Origin: Collinsella aerofaciens | GTDB taxonomy: Bacteria; Actinomycetota; Coriobacteriia; Coriobacteriales; Coriobacteriaceae | NCBI RefSeq assembly: GCF_015553355.1 | Contig: NZ_JADNGN010000017.1 | Coordinates: 1-41,068 of the forward strand | Direction of reading: 5' to 3' | DNA length: 41,068 nt | Shown: one piece after another, positions 7,919-16,614 of the stretch | Position numbering within the stretch: the first letter of the stretch is position 1 | Layout: the number at the start of each line of letters is the position of its first letter | Notes under the pieces: model-generated | What the model was told of the DNA's origin: nothing | The model's input: only the letters and a program-made list of their open reading frames with translations | Database searches by the model: none | Translations under genes and position numbers: made by a program

Positions 7919-8218
7919 ATGTCTACTGCAACGGTTAAGCCCACGACGGTTCGCATCGAAGAGGGGCTCAAGGAACAGGCGACTGAGTTCTTGGACTCAG
8001 TTGGCTTGAGTCTCAATTCGTATCTCAACCTTGCTGTTCGGCAGCTGGTAAATCAGCGAAAGATTCCTTTTGAGATTGTAGGAAGGGCGGAGGTGCCCAA
8101 TGAGGCGACGAGGCGTGCCATGGTAATCGCCGAGGCTCATGAGTTGGGGATTTTGCCGGACGATAGCCCGTCATTCAACGACGCTGATGAGCTTATGTCA
8201 TTTCTTGATGAGGAATAG
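7919..8218 (+). CDS. RelB/DinJ-type antitoxin
   Basis: Antitoxin of a type II toxin-antitoxin pair. The 99-residue protein starts with a ribbon-helix-helix segment (TTVRIEEGLKEQATEFLDSV, about residues 8-27, then GLSLNSYLNLAVRQLV), which should bind the dyad upstream, and ends in an acidic tail (DDSPSFNDADELMSFLDEE) that would wrap the toxin. GAGGAGG precedes the ATG. The stop codon is two bases from the toxin start, so the two are translationally linked. Base composition is lower in G+C than the flanking housekeeping genes, consistent with transfer. Confidence 0.9.
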   Translation: MSTATVKPTTVRIEEGLKEQATEFLDSVGLSLNSYLNLAVRQLVNQRKIPFEIVGRAEVPNEATRRAMVIAEAHELGILPDDSPSFNDADELMSFLDEE

Positions 8219-8220
8219 CG

Positions 8221-8529
8221 ATGTTCGAGATCAAAGTCGAGGCTCAATTTAAGGCGGACTACAAACGAACGATGCGCATGCATCCGCAGCTAAAGAGTGA
8301 GTTTAAAGCGGCGGTTGCAGAGCTTGTGGCTCATGGGTCGCTTCCGGCGGAGTACGGCGCCCACGAGCTCTCAAACCCGGGCGGCAATTACAACGGCCAC
8401 ATCGATTTCCACCTATCCGATGGCTTGGTCGATGTGGTCGTTCTGTACTTGCCGCATAAGACTAATCCTGTGATCCGACTGGTCAGAATGGGCTCGCATC
8501 AAGAACTGTTCCAGGGCCCACTGAGCTAG
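8221..8529 (+). CDS. YafQ/RelE-family mRNA interferase toxin
   Basis: Toxin partner of the preceding gene. Characterised YafQ toxins cut mRNA in the ribosomal A site. The 102-residue protein shows the family's FKADYKR start, a central HIDFHLSDGLVDVVVLY segment and the C-terminal VRMGSHQELF, which contains the conserved histidine and terminal phenylalanine used by YafQ. The gene is intact with no frameshift, so the pair is probably functional. It runs towards the primase-helicase gene, from which it is separated by a palindromic repeat. Confidence 0.9.
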   Translation: MFEIKVEAQFKADYKRTMRMHPQLKSEFKAAVAELVAHGSLPAEYGAHELSNPGGNYNGHIDFHLSDGLVDVVVLYLPHKTNPVIRLVRMGSHQELFQGPLS

Positions 8530-8542
8530 CCACTCGCTTTTA

Positions 8543-8610
8543 ACTTGCGGTGGAATAGGGACTGATTGGCGGCTGATACGCCAAAAAACAGTCCCTATTC
8601 CACCGCAAGT
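8543..8610. repeat. TTGCGGTG hairpin repeat, copy 2
   Basis: A near-perfect palindrome: ACTTGCGGTGGAATAGGGAC (8543-8562) pairs with 8591-8610, and TTGGCG with CGCCAA inside. It lies between the convergent toxin and primase-helicase genes and overlaps the end of the latter (stop codon at 8595-8597). Sequence and loop closely match copy 3 at 12106-12172. Confidence 0.8.
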
Positions 8611-11579
8611 GGTGGGGATGTCCTGCCTGTTGACGTGGCATCTGGCTTTCCCTTGTGGTTGATTTCGTCTAAGAGCTCCGCTGCGATCTCGCTGTTTTTG
8701 AACCTGATGCTGCAGTCTTCTTTCTTGGGGAAAGCTAGTAGCGGGATCGTTCCGTACCAGATAGTTTCTTCGTCAATTATCGCTGCACACAAACGTCCTT
8801 CTGCTCTAATGGCATGCTCGACGTTCATTTCTGCCAAAGTCTCGCTTGCATCTTCGCGCGGAGTCGAGGCAATGAAAAACTCAAGAGCAATCCCTCGGGC
8901 AGTGGCACCTTTGATTGCATCGCCGAGCTTTGCGAGGCAGGCGGCGGATGCGTAGGGCGCGGCAATGAAGATGCTCTTGGCGGCGCCAACGATGTCTTCA
9001 ACCAGAGTCTCTACGGCATTAGCCGGTTCTATGAGAATGTTTTGATCGGACTGCTCGCTGCCTCCGGTCACGTAGACTTCGTACCCGAGCTTGGCGTAGG
9101 TCTTGAGTCTCTTCTGGTACATGCGGGCGAGCATGGGTATAGATAAATCAACGTAGTCGAATATCTCAACCCGTCGCTTGCCCTCGTGGCTTCTATGGAG
9201 CCTGCCCGCCTGCTGCGTGATGCTGCCGTCCCACGATATCGGCGTGGCAATGAGTAGAGTGTCAAGGTAGGACAGATCGAAGCCCTCGCCCAAAAGGCTT
9301 TCGGTGGCGACGATGATTCGATGTTCATGCTCGAAGCGGGGAAGACTGCTCAGTATCGTTTTTCTTTCTTTGGCGTCGATTTCCCCGGTCAGGAGAACGG
9401 GTTCGTGTCCTTGGTTTTTGAGCATCCCGAACAGCTCCTCGGCATGCTTTTTCCTATTAGTCAGCACGAGCGGATGCCGGCCGTTTGACGCAGCTTCAAT
9501 AGCGTCGTTGACAATCAATTCGTTTCTAGCTGCATGCGTGCACAGCAGGTCGAGAATCTGATTGAAGTTTGCACCTGGCTCGTAGGCGGGTAGTCGAATT
9601 CCAGTAAAACGAGGCCGTACGATGCGCTGGATGCCCTGCTGAATCGCTTGCGCTTTTGGATCGATAACATAACGGAGCGGGCCGCAGAGCATGGAGAGCG
9701 CCCGCGTAAGGCCGTCGGATCGTTCGGGCGTCGCAGAAAGGCCGTATACGTATTTGGCCGGGGCGGACTTGAGAATAAGCTCGAGCTGTGGTGCGGCGGC
9801 ATGGTGGCATTCGTCGCAGATAATGAGGCCGTAATTACGAACAAGGCCCTTAACTATCGGCTCTCCGGTTTGGCGGTCTTTGCCAGATAACGACTGGAAT
9901 GAAGCGATGTCGACGAGGCCGCTTACGGCCATTTTGCCTCCTCCTATTTGTCCGATGACCGGAGGCTGCCTTTTGCTGATTCGTCCTTTTGGGGTTCGGA
10001 CGGGCTCCCTGTTGTCCGTAATGTCGATAAATCGCTCGAGCTGGGATTTCCATTGGGTTATGAGTGCGGTTTTGGGAACGATGACGAGCGTTGGAAGACC
10101 AATGGATGCAATAAGATAAGCTCCGATGACTGTTTTACCGAAGCCTGTCGGCGCGGACATGATTCCGTCTTCGTATATGAGCATCTGATCAGCGGCGATT
10201 TGCTGCTCAGGGCGAAGGACTCCTTTAAATGCCATAACAATCGGATTACCCGATTTGCGCTCGTCTGAATAGTGGGCGGTAACGCCGGTCTCTTGAACTA
10301 GCTGCTCAAGTTGAGTTTTGCAGCCCCGGGGAATTGCAACATGACCATCTCTCAGTTCGCTAAGGTCTATGAGTCGCGGTTTGCCGAATACTGATTGATG
10401 CATGGACTGCGCGCGATAGAATGCCGGATTGGCAAATGTCGCAAGTCCGCGGATTTCCATTTGAGCTGCTGGACTCAGAGACTTCTCGGGGATGTACAGC
10501 ATATCGGCTTGAATAACGGGCAGCGATGAGGGAAAGTCCCGCGATGTGAGTGGTAGTCGCTTTCGTGGTCTTTGGGCATGCCGTTTGCCCTTGTTTGCCA
10601 CTGTAGTTGTTGCTGGTCCGTGCGGGTTGTTTCCAGGGGCCCCAATCAGATCTTGCACCGTCGAGCGCGGAATCAGCTGGACTTGTGATAGATAGAGCCA
10701 TTGGTCGGGAAAGGGCTTGAATTGTTCGTCTACAAATACACTGTTTCCTTCACGTTGCGCCTTGCCTTGAAAGGGGAGTGCGATGAGGTTTCCGAAGCCT
10801 CCATCGGGAATAGTGGCCTGAGCGGGTAGCATTCGATCAAAGGCCTCGAACGTGATTGTCTTATTATGCGCCGCAGCTTCGGTTATGAGGCAACTTCCAA
10901 ACTCTCGGGCAGCCTTTGCGCTGATTGGCTCGAGGAAGAAAAACCAGATGTGGGCGCCGTTGCCGGACCTTGAGCGCTCAACGGCGGCGTTAATGCCCCG
11001 TCGTATTGCAACAAGCCGTACGGCATTTGTTGCCTCTTTCCAGTCCGCTTTGTCAAAATCGATGACGAGAACTTTCGTGTTGCAGTTCCTATCGAGAACA
11101 TATTGCCCGAGGACATCGCGGAACCGGTCATCGTTGCCTTTAAAGTGAGCAATGATTGCGGCATCGCTTAATTCCGGGAAGACGCGATTGCTGCATTCTA
11201 CGCATTTAACTCTTTGATGGGCTGCTTTGGGGCAAATTCCTGGCTCCCACTCATTAGCACAAGCAGGCGTATAGCCAATGCCCCCGTCCTTTCTGCGATA
11301 TCCATGAGCGTAAACATCTTTGCGCCCGGTAAAGAGACTGCGAAAGAGCTCGAGTTTATCGCGTGCTGGGCTCGCGCTGGTGACGATGCCCTCGATTTGC
11401 GCTCGTTCATCGAACAAAGCGCCAGCTTCTTCCCACTCTTCTAGCGTTGCGTAGCGTACGTCTGAACCGTTGTTGCAAATGACGATTTGTCGGTGTTGGT
11501 CCGATATATGTGTGATCGTCTGATCGTATTTAAATTGTGCGGTCCCAAAGAGGGCGTATTGATGCATGGCGTTGCCCAT
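8595..11579 (-). CDS. AEP-TOTE-type primase / SF2 helicase / PLD-like protein
   Basis: A 994-residue multidomain protein resembling the family annotated as TOTE conflict-system archaeo-eukaryotic primase plus DEAD/DEAH helicase. Order: a zinc-ribbon-like cluster C107, C116, C126, C129; a primase-type domain with D174-F-D176, SGNGAH (205-210) and PDGGFGNLIALP (258-269); a superfamily 2 helicase with Walker A APTGFGKT (476-483), DECH (589-592), SAT (615-617) and QQAGRLHR (789-796); and a phospholipase-D-like domain (about 860-970). In the last, the HxK...D motif reads R929-L-C931...D936 and the following GSxN reads GTIP, so nuclease activity is doubtful. AAGGA lies ten bases before the ATG at 11579. 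Lower G+C and flanking matching repeats suggest transfer. A role in defence or conflict is inference. Confidence 0.88.
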   Translation of the reverse strand: MGNAMHQYALFGTAQFKYDQTITHISDQHRQIVICNNGSDVRYATLEEWEEAGALFDERAQIEGIVTSASPARDKLELFRSLFTGRKDVYAHGYRRKDGGIGYTPACANEWEPGICPKAAHQRVKCVECSNRVFPELSDAAIIAHFKGNDDRFRDVLGQYVLDRNCNTKVLVIDFDKADWKEATNAVRLVAIRRGINAAVERSRSGNGAHIWFFFLEPISAKAAREFGSCLITEAAAHNKTITFEAFDRMLPAQATIPDGGFGNLIALPFQGKAQREGNSVFVDEQFKPFPDQWLYLSQVQLIPRSTVQDLIGAPGNNPHGPATTTVANKGKRHAQRPRKRLPLTSRDFPSSLPVIQADMLYIPEKSLSPAAQMEIRGLATFANPAFYRAQSMHQSVFGKPRLIDLSELRDGHVAIPRGCKTQLEQLVQETGVTAHYSDERKSGNPIVMAFKGVLRPEQQIAADQMLIYEDGIMSAPTGFGKTVIGAYLIASIGLPTLVIVPKTALITQWKSQLERFIDITDNREPVRTPKGRISKRQPPVIGQIGGGKMAVSGLVDIASFQSLSGKDRQTGEPIVKGLVRNYGLIICDECHHAAAPQLELILKSAPAKYVYGLSATPERSDGLTRALSMLCGPLRYVIDPKAQAIQQGIQRIVRPRFTGIRLPAYEPGANFNQILDLLCTHAARNELIVNDAIEAASNGRHPLVLTNRKKHAEELFGMLKNQGHEPVLLTGEIDAKERKTILSSLPRFEHEHRIIVATESLLGEGFDLSYLDTLLIATPISWDGSITQQAGRLHRSHEGKRRVEIFDYVDLSIPMLARMYQKRLKTYAKLGYEVYVTGGSEQSDQNILIEPANAVETLVEDIVGAAKSIFIAAPYASAACLAKLGDAIKGATARGIALEFFIASTPREDASETLAEMNVEHAIRAEGRLCAAIIDEETIWYGTIPLLAFPKKEDCSIRFKNSEIAAELLDEINHKGKPDATSTGRTSPPLAVE

Positions 11580-11787
11580 TTGAATGCCGTCCTTGTATTG
11601 GAGTTGTTGAGACGAGGGTACGGCATTACGGCTTTTTGGGATATGTAATTTCGATTCAAGTTTGCTAATGGCAAGGGATTATTCTGCGAGCGGCTTTCGG
11701 TCGATGCCAAGGCGCGCGACGGCCCTTGATAATCAGGGTTTGCGGTCATATAGGTAGCCGGAGGCGTAAAGAGCGGACCTCATTCAG

Positions 11788-12017
11788 ACCCGGTGGGCAA
11801 AAAATGGCAAATATGAGTACTGTTGCTCGGTTAGTCTCATATCATTTGAGAAGTATCTAAGACCAATTGACTGAGTTTTAGTATATTCACCCCTCTAAAC
11901 ACGACGATTCGGGGCTTTATGGAGCTTGAAATCGGTGGAAGCGGGCAATTTCAGCGACATTTTGCTGTTACTAAATTTATGACAGTACTCATATTTGCCA
12001 TTTTTTGCCCACCGGGT
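11788..12017. mobile_element. 230-bp element with perfect 36-bp terminal inverted repeats
   Basis: The 36 bases at 11788-11823, beginning ACCCGGTGGGCAAAAAATGG, are the exact reverse complement of 11982-12017. The 158-base interior is A+T-rich and holds no convincing gene, and no transposase is near. This is the form of a MITE or a very long stem-loop. No clear target-site duplication is visible. Outside the element, 11580-11787 and 12018-12105 show no gene. Confidence 0.65.
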
Positions 12018-12105
12018 ACCGCTAGGGGCTAGTCGAAGCTCCCCCAAACAGCTGGGAATGCGCCGATCGTCAGCATATCTTGTATATGGATGGCTCAGCA
12101 AAAGA

Positions 12106-12172
12106 AGTTGCGGTGGAATGGGGATTGATTTGCGGCTGATAAGCCAAAAACAGTCCCTATTTCACCGCAACT
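12106..12172. repeat. TTGCGGTG hairpin repeat, copy 3
   Basis: AGTTGCGGTGGAAT pairs with the end of the repeat, ATTTCACCGCAACT-like, with an inner stem. It lies 13 bases past the 3' end of the degV gene on the minus strand, so it may be its terminator. It resembles copy 2 along its whole length, loop included. Confidence 0.8.
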
Positions 12173-12185
12173 GATGTGGGTGTCC

Positions 12186-13046
12186 CTAGCGAGTTGGCTG
12201 GTAGCGGGGGCAGTAGCTGATGGCGATGGCGTCGACGCCTACGTGGGTGGCGATGGTGCAGCCGATGGGGCCGGTGCCGGCGTCTACGTAGTCCTGGCCT
12301 GCGAGCGCTTGGTTGACGAGCTCCTGCTCCTCGGCAGCGCCGGTCGTGAGCACGCGCACGCTGGAGCCCGGATGCTCGGTCAAAAATGCGAGGCAATCGG
12401 CCATGGTGTTGGCGACGATGCGCTTGGCGCCGCGGCCCTTTTTGATGGCCTTGATCTCGCCCGATTTCCATTCCGGCGAAACGGCCAGGCGAATGTTGAG
12501 CATCTGCGTCAGCTGGCCGGCGAGTTTGGGCGCGCGGCCGTTCTTAACGAGGTTTTCGAGCGTGCGGGGAATCAGCAGCAGGTGGGCGTCGGACAGCGTC
12601 GCGCGGATCTGCGTCTCGGTCTCGTCCAGGCTGCGGCCGTCCTCGCGCATGGCGAGCGCGTACTCCACCAGCAGGCCCTCGGCGCCCGAGCCGGTGCGCG
12701 AATCGATGCAGCGCACGTCGAGCTCGTGGGTATCGGCTGTCAGGCTGGCGTTGGCATAGCAGGCGGACCACTCGCTGCACAGCGAGATAAAGATGGCGCT
12801 GTCGTGGCCGTCAGCGAGCACGCGATCAAAGAGCGCCTTGAACTCACCGGCGCTCGGCTGCGAGGTGTGCGGTAGCTGCTCGGAGCCTGCCATGCGGGCG
12901 ACGTACTCCTCGGCGGTGATCTGCACCTGGTCGAGCAGGTCCTCGCCTTCGATAATCACATGCAGTGGAATCACGTAAATGCCGAGCTCTTGGGCGCGGG
13001 CGGGGGAGATGTCCGACGTGGAGTCGGTTATGATGGCAAAAGACAT
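12186..13046 (-). CDS. DegV family fatty-acid-binding protein
   Basis: DegV proteins bind a single fatty acid; FakB members present it to the FakA kinase. The 286-residue protein begins FAIITDSTSDIS, the family's N-terminal signature with the TDS(T/S) lipid-head motif, and has the RTGSGAEGLLVEYAL and GRAPKLAGQ segments in their usual places. The ATG at 13046 follows AAAGGTG by five bases; the longer reading frame has no ribosome site. No fakA gene is in the window, so its partner, if any, is elsewhere. It is divergent from the HAD gene, sharing a 156-base region. Confidence 0.88.
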   Translation of the reverse strand: MSFAIITDSTSDISPARAQELGIYVIPLHVIIEGEDLLDQVQITAEEYVARMAGSEQLPHTSQPSAGEFKALFDRVLADGHDSAIFISLCSEWSACYANASLTADTHELDVRCIDSRTGSGAEGLLVEYALAMREDGRSLDETETQIRATLSDAHLLLIPRTLENLVKNGRAPKLAGQLTQMLNIRLAVSPEWKSGEIKAIKKGRGAKRIVANTMADCLAFLTEHPGSSVRVLTTGAAEEQELVNQALAGQDYVDAGTGPIGCTIATHVGVDAIAISYCPRYQPTR

Positions 13047-13138
13047 AATTGCACCTTTCGTTGGGGCGTTTGCGCGCCGCCTTCTGAGAGCAAAGTGCGA
13101 CAAGTATAGTAGAGTCGTTCCACATTACTAGGTTCAAT

Positions 13139-13154
13139 TGTTGAATAGTCAACA
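13139..13154. promoter_or_regulatory. Dyad between degV and the HAD gene
   Basis: TGTTGA and TCAACA flank ATAG as a perfect 6-4-6 inverted repeat in the divergent promoter region. It could be an operator for either gene; no regulator is identified. Confidence 0.35.
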
Positions 13155-13202
13155 GTTTGAAGTGTCGGTGTGGAAATCGTCAACTGGGGAAGAGGAATGC
13201 CG

Positions 13203-13865
13203 ATGGAGGCACTGGAGATATGCAGGCGGCCGGTCGTGTTGTTTGATTTCGATGGCACGGTGGCCGATACGGGCCGGGCGGTGATGACCTCGACGCGCAA
13301 GACGCTGGCTGCGCGCGGGTTTTCGGAGGCGCAGATGGGTGACCTGCGCCGCATGATCGGGCCGCCCCTGTGGAAGAGCTTCCACGACTTTTACGGCTTC
13401 TCGCGCGAGGAATCGCTTGTGGTGGCCGACGAGTACCGTGCCTTTTTTGATGAGCTGGGACCGGAGGAATATCCCATGTTCGACGGGATCCCCGAACTGC
13501 TGGATGGCCTTGTCGCGCAGGGGCATCGCTTGGCCGTGGCAACGTCACGCATGGAGGCGAAGTGTATCGACATGGTGGGAGAGCTGGGACTTTCTCAGTT
13601 TGAGGCGGTGGTTGGCATGAATCCGCCGCAGGGGCGCGAGACCAAGGCCGATTCGGTCCGCGATGCCCTGGCAGAGCTCGGTGCGACGGCGGGCGATGCC
13701 GTGATGATCGGCGATCGCTTTAACGACGTCGAGGGCGCGCACGCGATGAGCGTGCCGTGCATTGGTATCTATTCGGGCGCGGCGGCGCCGGGCGAGCACG
13801 AGGCGGCGGGTGCCGATGCAGTGGTGCACTCGGTGGCCGAGCTTGCTAAACTTTTCGCTATCTAA
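13203..13865 (+). CDS. HAD phosphatase, phosphoglycolate phosphatase-like
   Basis: A haloacid dehalogenase superfamily phosphatase of 220 residues with an alpha-helical cap. Motif I is FDFDGTVADT near the N-terminus (the two aspartates being nucleophile and acid/base), motif II the ATSRM region, and motif IV GDRFNDVEGA. The layout matches the Gph/PpaX-like group, so small phosphate monoesters are likely substrates, but the exact one cannot be told. The start at 13203 follows GAGGA by six bases; the ATG at 13197 touches it. It is 55 bases before the dipeptidase gene and may be co-transcribed with it. Confidence 0.85.
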   Translation: MEALEICRRPVVLFDFDGTVADTGRAVMTSTRKTLAARGFSEAQMGDLRRMIGPPLWKSFHDFYGFSREESLVVADEYRAFFDELGPEEYPMFDGIPELLDGLVAQGHRLAVATSRMEAKCIDMVGELGLSQFEAVVGMNPPQGRETKADSVRDALAELGATAGDAVMIGDRFNDVEGAHAMSVPCIGIYSGAAAPGEHEAAGADAVVHSVAELAKLFAI

Positions 13866-13920
13866 TAGACGTAATGTGAGGGGCGGGCGTACCCGTCGCT
13901 CATTGGTAAGGAGGTCGTCC

Positions 13921-15357
13921 ATGAATCAGGTGGAGCAGAGCGTTACCGAGTATGTCGACGAGGTCTGGGAGGACGTCGTCGCCGATATCGAGCAGCTGGT
14001 GAGTTATCCGTCCGTAGCCGTTGCTGCCGATGCGGAGCCTAGCGCGCCGTTTGGCCGCCCGGTTCGTGATGCGCTCGATTGCGCGCTCGGCATTGCGCAA
14101 AAGCTCGGCTACCAGACGAGCGACGACGAGGGCTATGTGGGCATTGCCGATATCCCGGGTCGCGGCGACAAGCAGCTCGCGACCATCTGCCACGTGGACG
14201 TGGTGCCCGCCGGCCCCGGCTGGAACACCGACCCGTTTGCGATGGAGCGTCGCGAGGGCTGGCTGCTCGGCCGTGGCGTGATTGATGACAAGGGTCCGGC
14301 GGTGTTGTCGCTCTACGCCGGTGCCTACCTGTTCAAGCACGGCATTGTGCCGCGCTATACCTTCCGCGCGCTGCTGGGCTGCGATGAGGAAGTGGGCATG
14401 TCCGACGTTCACCATTATCTGGAAAATCACGCAGACCCCGACTTTTTGTTTACGCCCGATGCCGAGTTCCCGGTCTGCAATGCCGAGAAGGGCCAGTTTG
14501 GGGCGACGTTCGTGAGCCCCAAGATCGACGGCGGGCGCATCGTGTCGTGGAGCGGCTCCGAGGCGAGCAATGCCATTCCGTCGCAGTCCATCTGCGAGCT
14601 CGCGATTGCCGCCGATGAGCTGCCGGCGCCGGTCGAGAGCGCCGATCGTCTGGAGATCACGGCGCTTGATAATGGCCATGCGCAGATTTTCGCCCACGGT
14701 ATCGGTGGCCATGCTTCGATGCCCGAGGGAACGATCAATGCCGTCGGCCTGATCGTGTCGTATCTGCGCGAGGCCGAGGACGCGTTTGGTGCACGCGACG
14801 AGCGCCTGCTGACGCCTGCCGAGCATGAGTTCGTCAAGTTCCTGGCCTTTGTGCATGCGGATGCCTATGGCCGCGGCCTGGGTATCGATGCGACGAGTCC
14901 GGCGTTTGGCCCGCTTACCTGCAACGCTGGCGTCATCCGCGTGGCGGATGGCCATATTGAGCAGGTCATCGACGTGCGCTTCCCCGACAGCACGAGTGCC
15001 GATACCATCCGCGAGCAGCTCGACCCGCTCGTGGGCCGTTTTGGCGTGACGTGTCAGCTGGGTCGCGCTAAGGTGCCGTTTTCGGTGTCTGCCGACGATC
15101 CGGCCGTGAAGGCGCTTATTGATACCTATAACGAGTTTACGGGCAAGCATGCTGAACCCTTTGCCATGGGCGGCGGCACGTACGCGCGCAACTTTGCCCG
15201 CGCCGTCTCGTTTGGCCCCGAGGAGACCGGCCTGGAGCTGCCCTCGTGGGGCGGCCAGATGCACGGCCCCAACGAGTGCGCCAACGAGGAACAGCTCAAG
15301 CAGGCGCTCAAGATCTATATTGTTGCGATCCTCCGTTTGAATGAATTAGAGCTTTAA
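13921..15357 (+). CDS. PepV/Sapep-like M20 metallodipeptidase
   Basis: An M20-family zinc dipeptidase of 478 residues, probably cytoplasmic, cleaving dipeptides taken up from the medium. Metal and catalytic motifs are in order: ICHVDVVP (zinc histidine and following aspartate), GRGVIDDKGP (bridging aspartate), LLGCDEEVGMSD (catalytic glutamate pair), DAEFP, and a C-terminal MHGPNE histidine. The long lid domain between them is typical of the PepV/Sapep branch rather than ArgE/DapE. AAGGAGGT is placed ideally before the ATG at 13921. A hairpin repeat follows after 22 bases. Peptide specificity is not visible from sequence. Confidence 0.9.
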   Translation: MNQVEQSVTEYVDEVWEDVVADIEQLVSYPSVAVAADAEPSAPFGRPVRDALDCALGIAQKLGYQTSDDEGYVGIADIPGRGDKQLATICHVDVVPAGPGWNTDPFAMERREGWLLGRGVIDDKGPAVLSLYAGAYLFKHGIVPRYTFRALLGCDEEVGMSDVHHYLENHADPDFLFTPDAEFPVCNAEKGQFGATFVSPKIDGGRIVSWSGSEASNAIPSQSICELAIAADELPAPVESADRLEITALDNGHAQIFAHGIGGHASMPEGTINAVGLIVSYLREAEDAFGARDERLLTPAEHEFVKFLAFVHADAYGRGLGIDATSPAFGPLTCNAGVIRVADGHIEQVIDVRFPDSTSADTIREQLDPLVGRFGVTCQLGRAKVPFSVSADDPAVKALIDTYNEFTGKHAEPFAMGGGTYARNFARAVSFGPEETGLELPSWGGQMHGPNECANEEQLKQALKIYIVAILRLNELEL

Positions 15358-15379
15358 GGTCTCGCGGTTTCCCAATCTA

Positions 15380-15446
15380 AGTTGCGGTGGAATAGTTCCT
15401 AGAATGGGCCATTTGATGGCCAAGCAGGAACTATTTCACCGCAACT
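15380..15446. repeat. TTGCGGTG hairpin repeat, copy 4
   Basis: AGTTGCGGTGGAATAGTTCC (15380-15399) pairs with the right arm ending at 15446, with an inner GGCCAT/ATGGCC stem, then TTTGTTTTTATT. It suits a terminator for the dipeptidase gene. The remaining bases to 15651 hold a weak nested stem (15523-15560) and the pstS leader; no Pho box was recognised. Confidence 0.78.
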
Positions 15447-15651
15447 TTGTTTTTATTGGTGTAAAAGGCGCGCCACGCTAAATGCCGGGTTTGTTATTCG
15501 TTTGTAAAGGCCGTGCTGCGCTTGCGGTAAGGGTCTATCAAATGACCGTAAGAAACCGCAGTTGGCGCTGGTGCTGCCCGATCGGGGCCGTATCTTTCCA
15601 AACAGCAAAGCGGGCAGGGTGCCCGCGAATCGCATGTATGAAAGGAAGATC

Positions 15652-16590
15652 ATGCTCGATCAGGCTTATTCTCGTCGTCAGTTCCTCGGCCTCGCTGGTG
15701 GTCTTGCCAGCATCGTCGGTCTCGGTCTCGTTGGGTGCGGCGGCTCCGGCGCATCCGATGCCGCCGACAAGGGTAGCGCCGCTGCTGCCGAGTCCGTCTC
15801 CGGCGAGGTGACCTACGACGGTGCCTCTTCGTTCCAGGCTCTCGTCGAGGCCGCTGCCGAGAAGTTCATGGACGCCAACCCCGATGTCTCCGTCTCCGGC
15901 TCGGGTAACGGTTCGGGCAAGGGCCTGACCGCTGTCGCCGCCGGCACCGTCACCATCGGCAACTCCGACGTCTTCGCCGAGACCAAGCTTGGGGCCGATC
16001 AAGTCAAGAACCTCGTCGACCACGAGGTCGCCGTCGTGGGCATGGGCCCCGTCGTCTCCAAGAACGTCAAGGTCGACGACCTGTCCCTCGAGCAGCTCAA
16101 GGGTATCTTCTCCGGTCAGATTACCAACTGGAAGGAGGTCGGCGGCGACGACGCCACCATCGTCGTCCTCAACCGCAAGGCCGGCTCCGGTACCCGCGCC
16201 ACCTTCGAGGCCGCCGTCTTTGGCGACGAGACCGTCGACTTTAAGGGCGACGCCGAGCTCGACAAGTCCGGCGACGTCCAGACTCAGATGGGCAGCACCG
16301 ATAACGCCATCTCCTACCTCGACTTCTCGCACTTCGATGACTCCAAGTTCAACGCCATCAAGGTCGAGGGCGTCGAGCCCAAGAGCAAGAATGTCACTGA
16401 TGACTCCTTCAAGATCTGGGCTACCGAGCACATGTACTGCTCCAAGGACGCCGACGAGGCCACCAAGGCCTTCCTGGAGTTCATGCTTTCCGACGACGTC
16501 CAGGGCAAGCTCGTCGAGGAGCAGGGCTTCATCCCCGTCTCTGCCATGAAGGTCGTCAAGGACGCCAGCGGCAAAGTCTCTGCTAAATAA
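15652..16590 (+). CDS. pstS: Phosphate ABC transporter substrate-binding lipoprotein PstS
   Basis: Captures phosphate outside the membrane and delivers it to PstCA. The 312-residue protein starts with SRRQFLGL, a twin-arginine-like motif, and a lipobox LVGC with acylated cysteine at about residue 27, so it may be exported folded by Tat and then lipidated. Mature features are those of PBP-like phosphate binders: GSGNGSGKGLTAVAAGTV, RKAGSGTRATFE (phosphate loop) and GSTDNAISYL. Codon use is strongly biased to C-ending codons, suggesting high expression. AAAGGAAG precedes the ATG at 15652; an in-frame ATG at 15634 has no such site. pstC follows after 24 bases. Confidence 0.94.
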   Translation: MLDQAYSRRQFLGLAGGLASIVGLGLVGCGGSGASDAADKGSAAAAESVSGEVTYDGASSFQALVEAAAEKFMDANPDVSVSGSGNGSGKGLTAVAAGTVTIGNSDVFAETKLGADQVKNLVDHEVAVVGMGPVVSKNVKVDDLSLEQLKGIFSGQITNWKEVGGDDATIVVLNRKAGSGTRATFEAAVFGDETVDFKGDAELDKSGDVQTQMGSTDNAISYLDFSHFDDSKFNAIKVEGVEPKSKNVTDDSFKIWATEHMYCSKDADEATKAFLEFMLSDDVQGKLVEEQGFIPVSAMKVVKDASGKVSAK

Positions 16591-16614
16591 GTAATCGCCC
16601 CGGAAAGGTTTGCA

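Noticed and set aside
8221-11579. Toxin-antitoxin pair and primase-helicase as one operon
   Set aside because: They are convergent and separated by a palindrome, so they cannot share a transcript; only co-location is supported.
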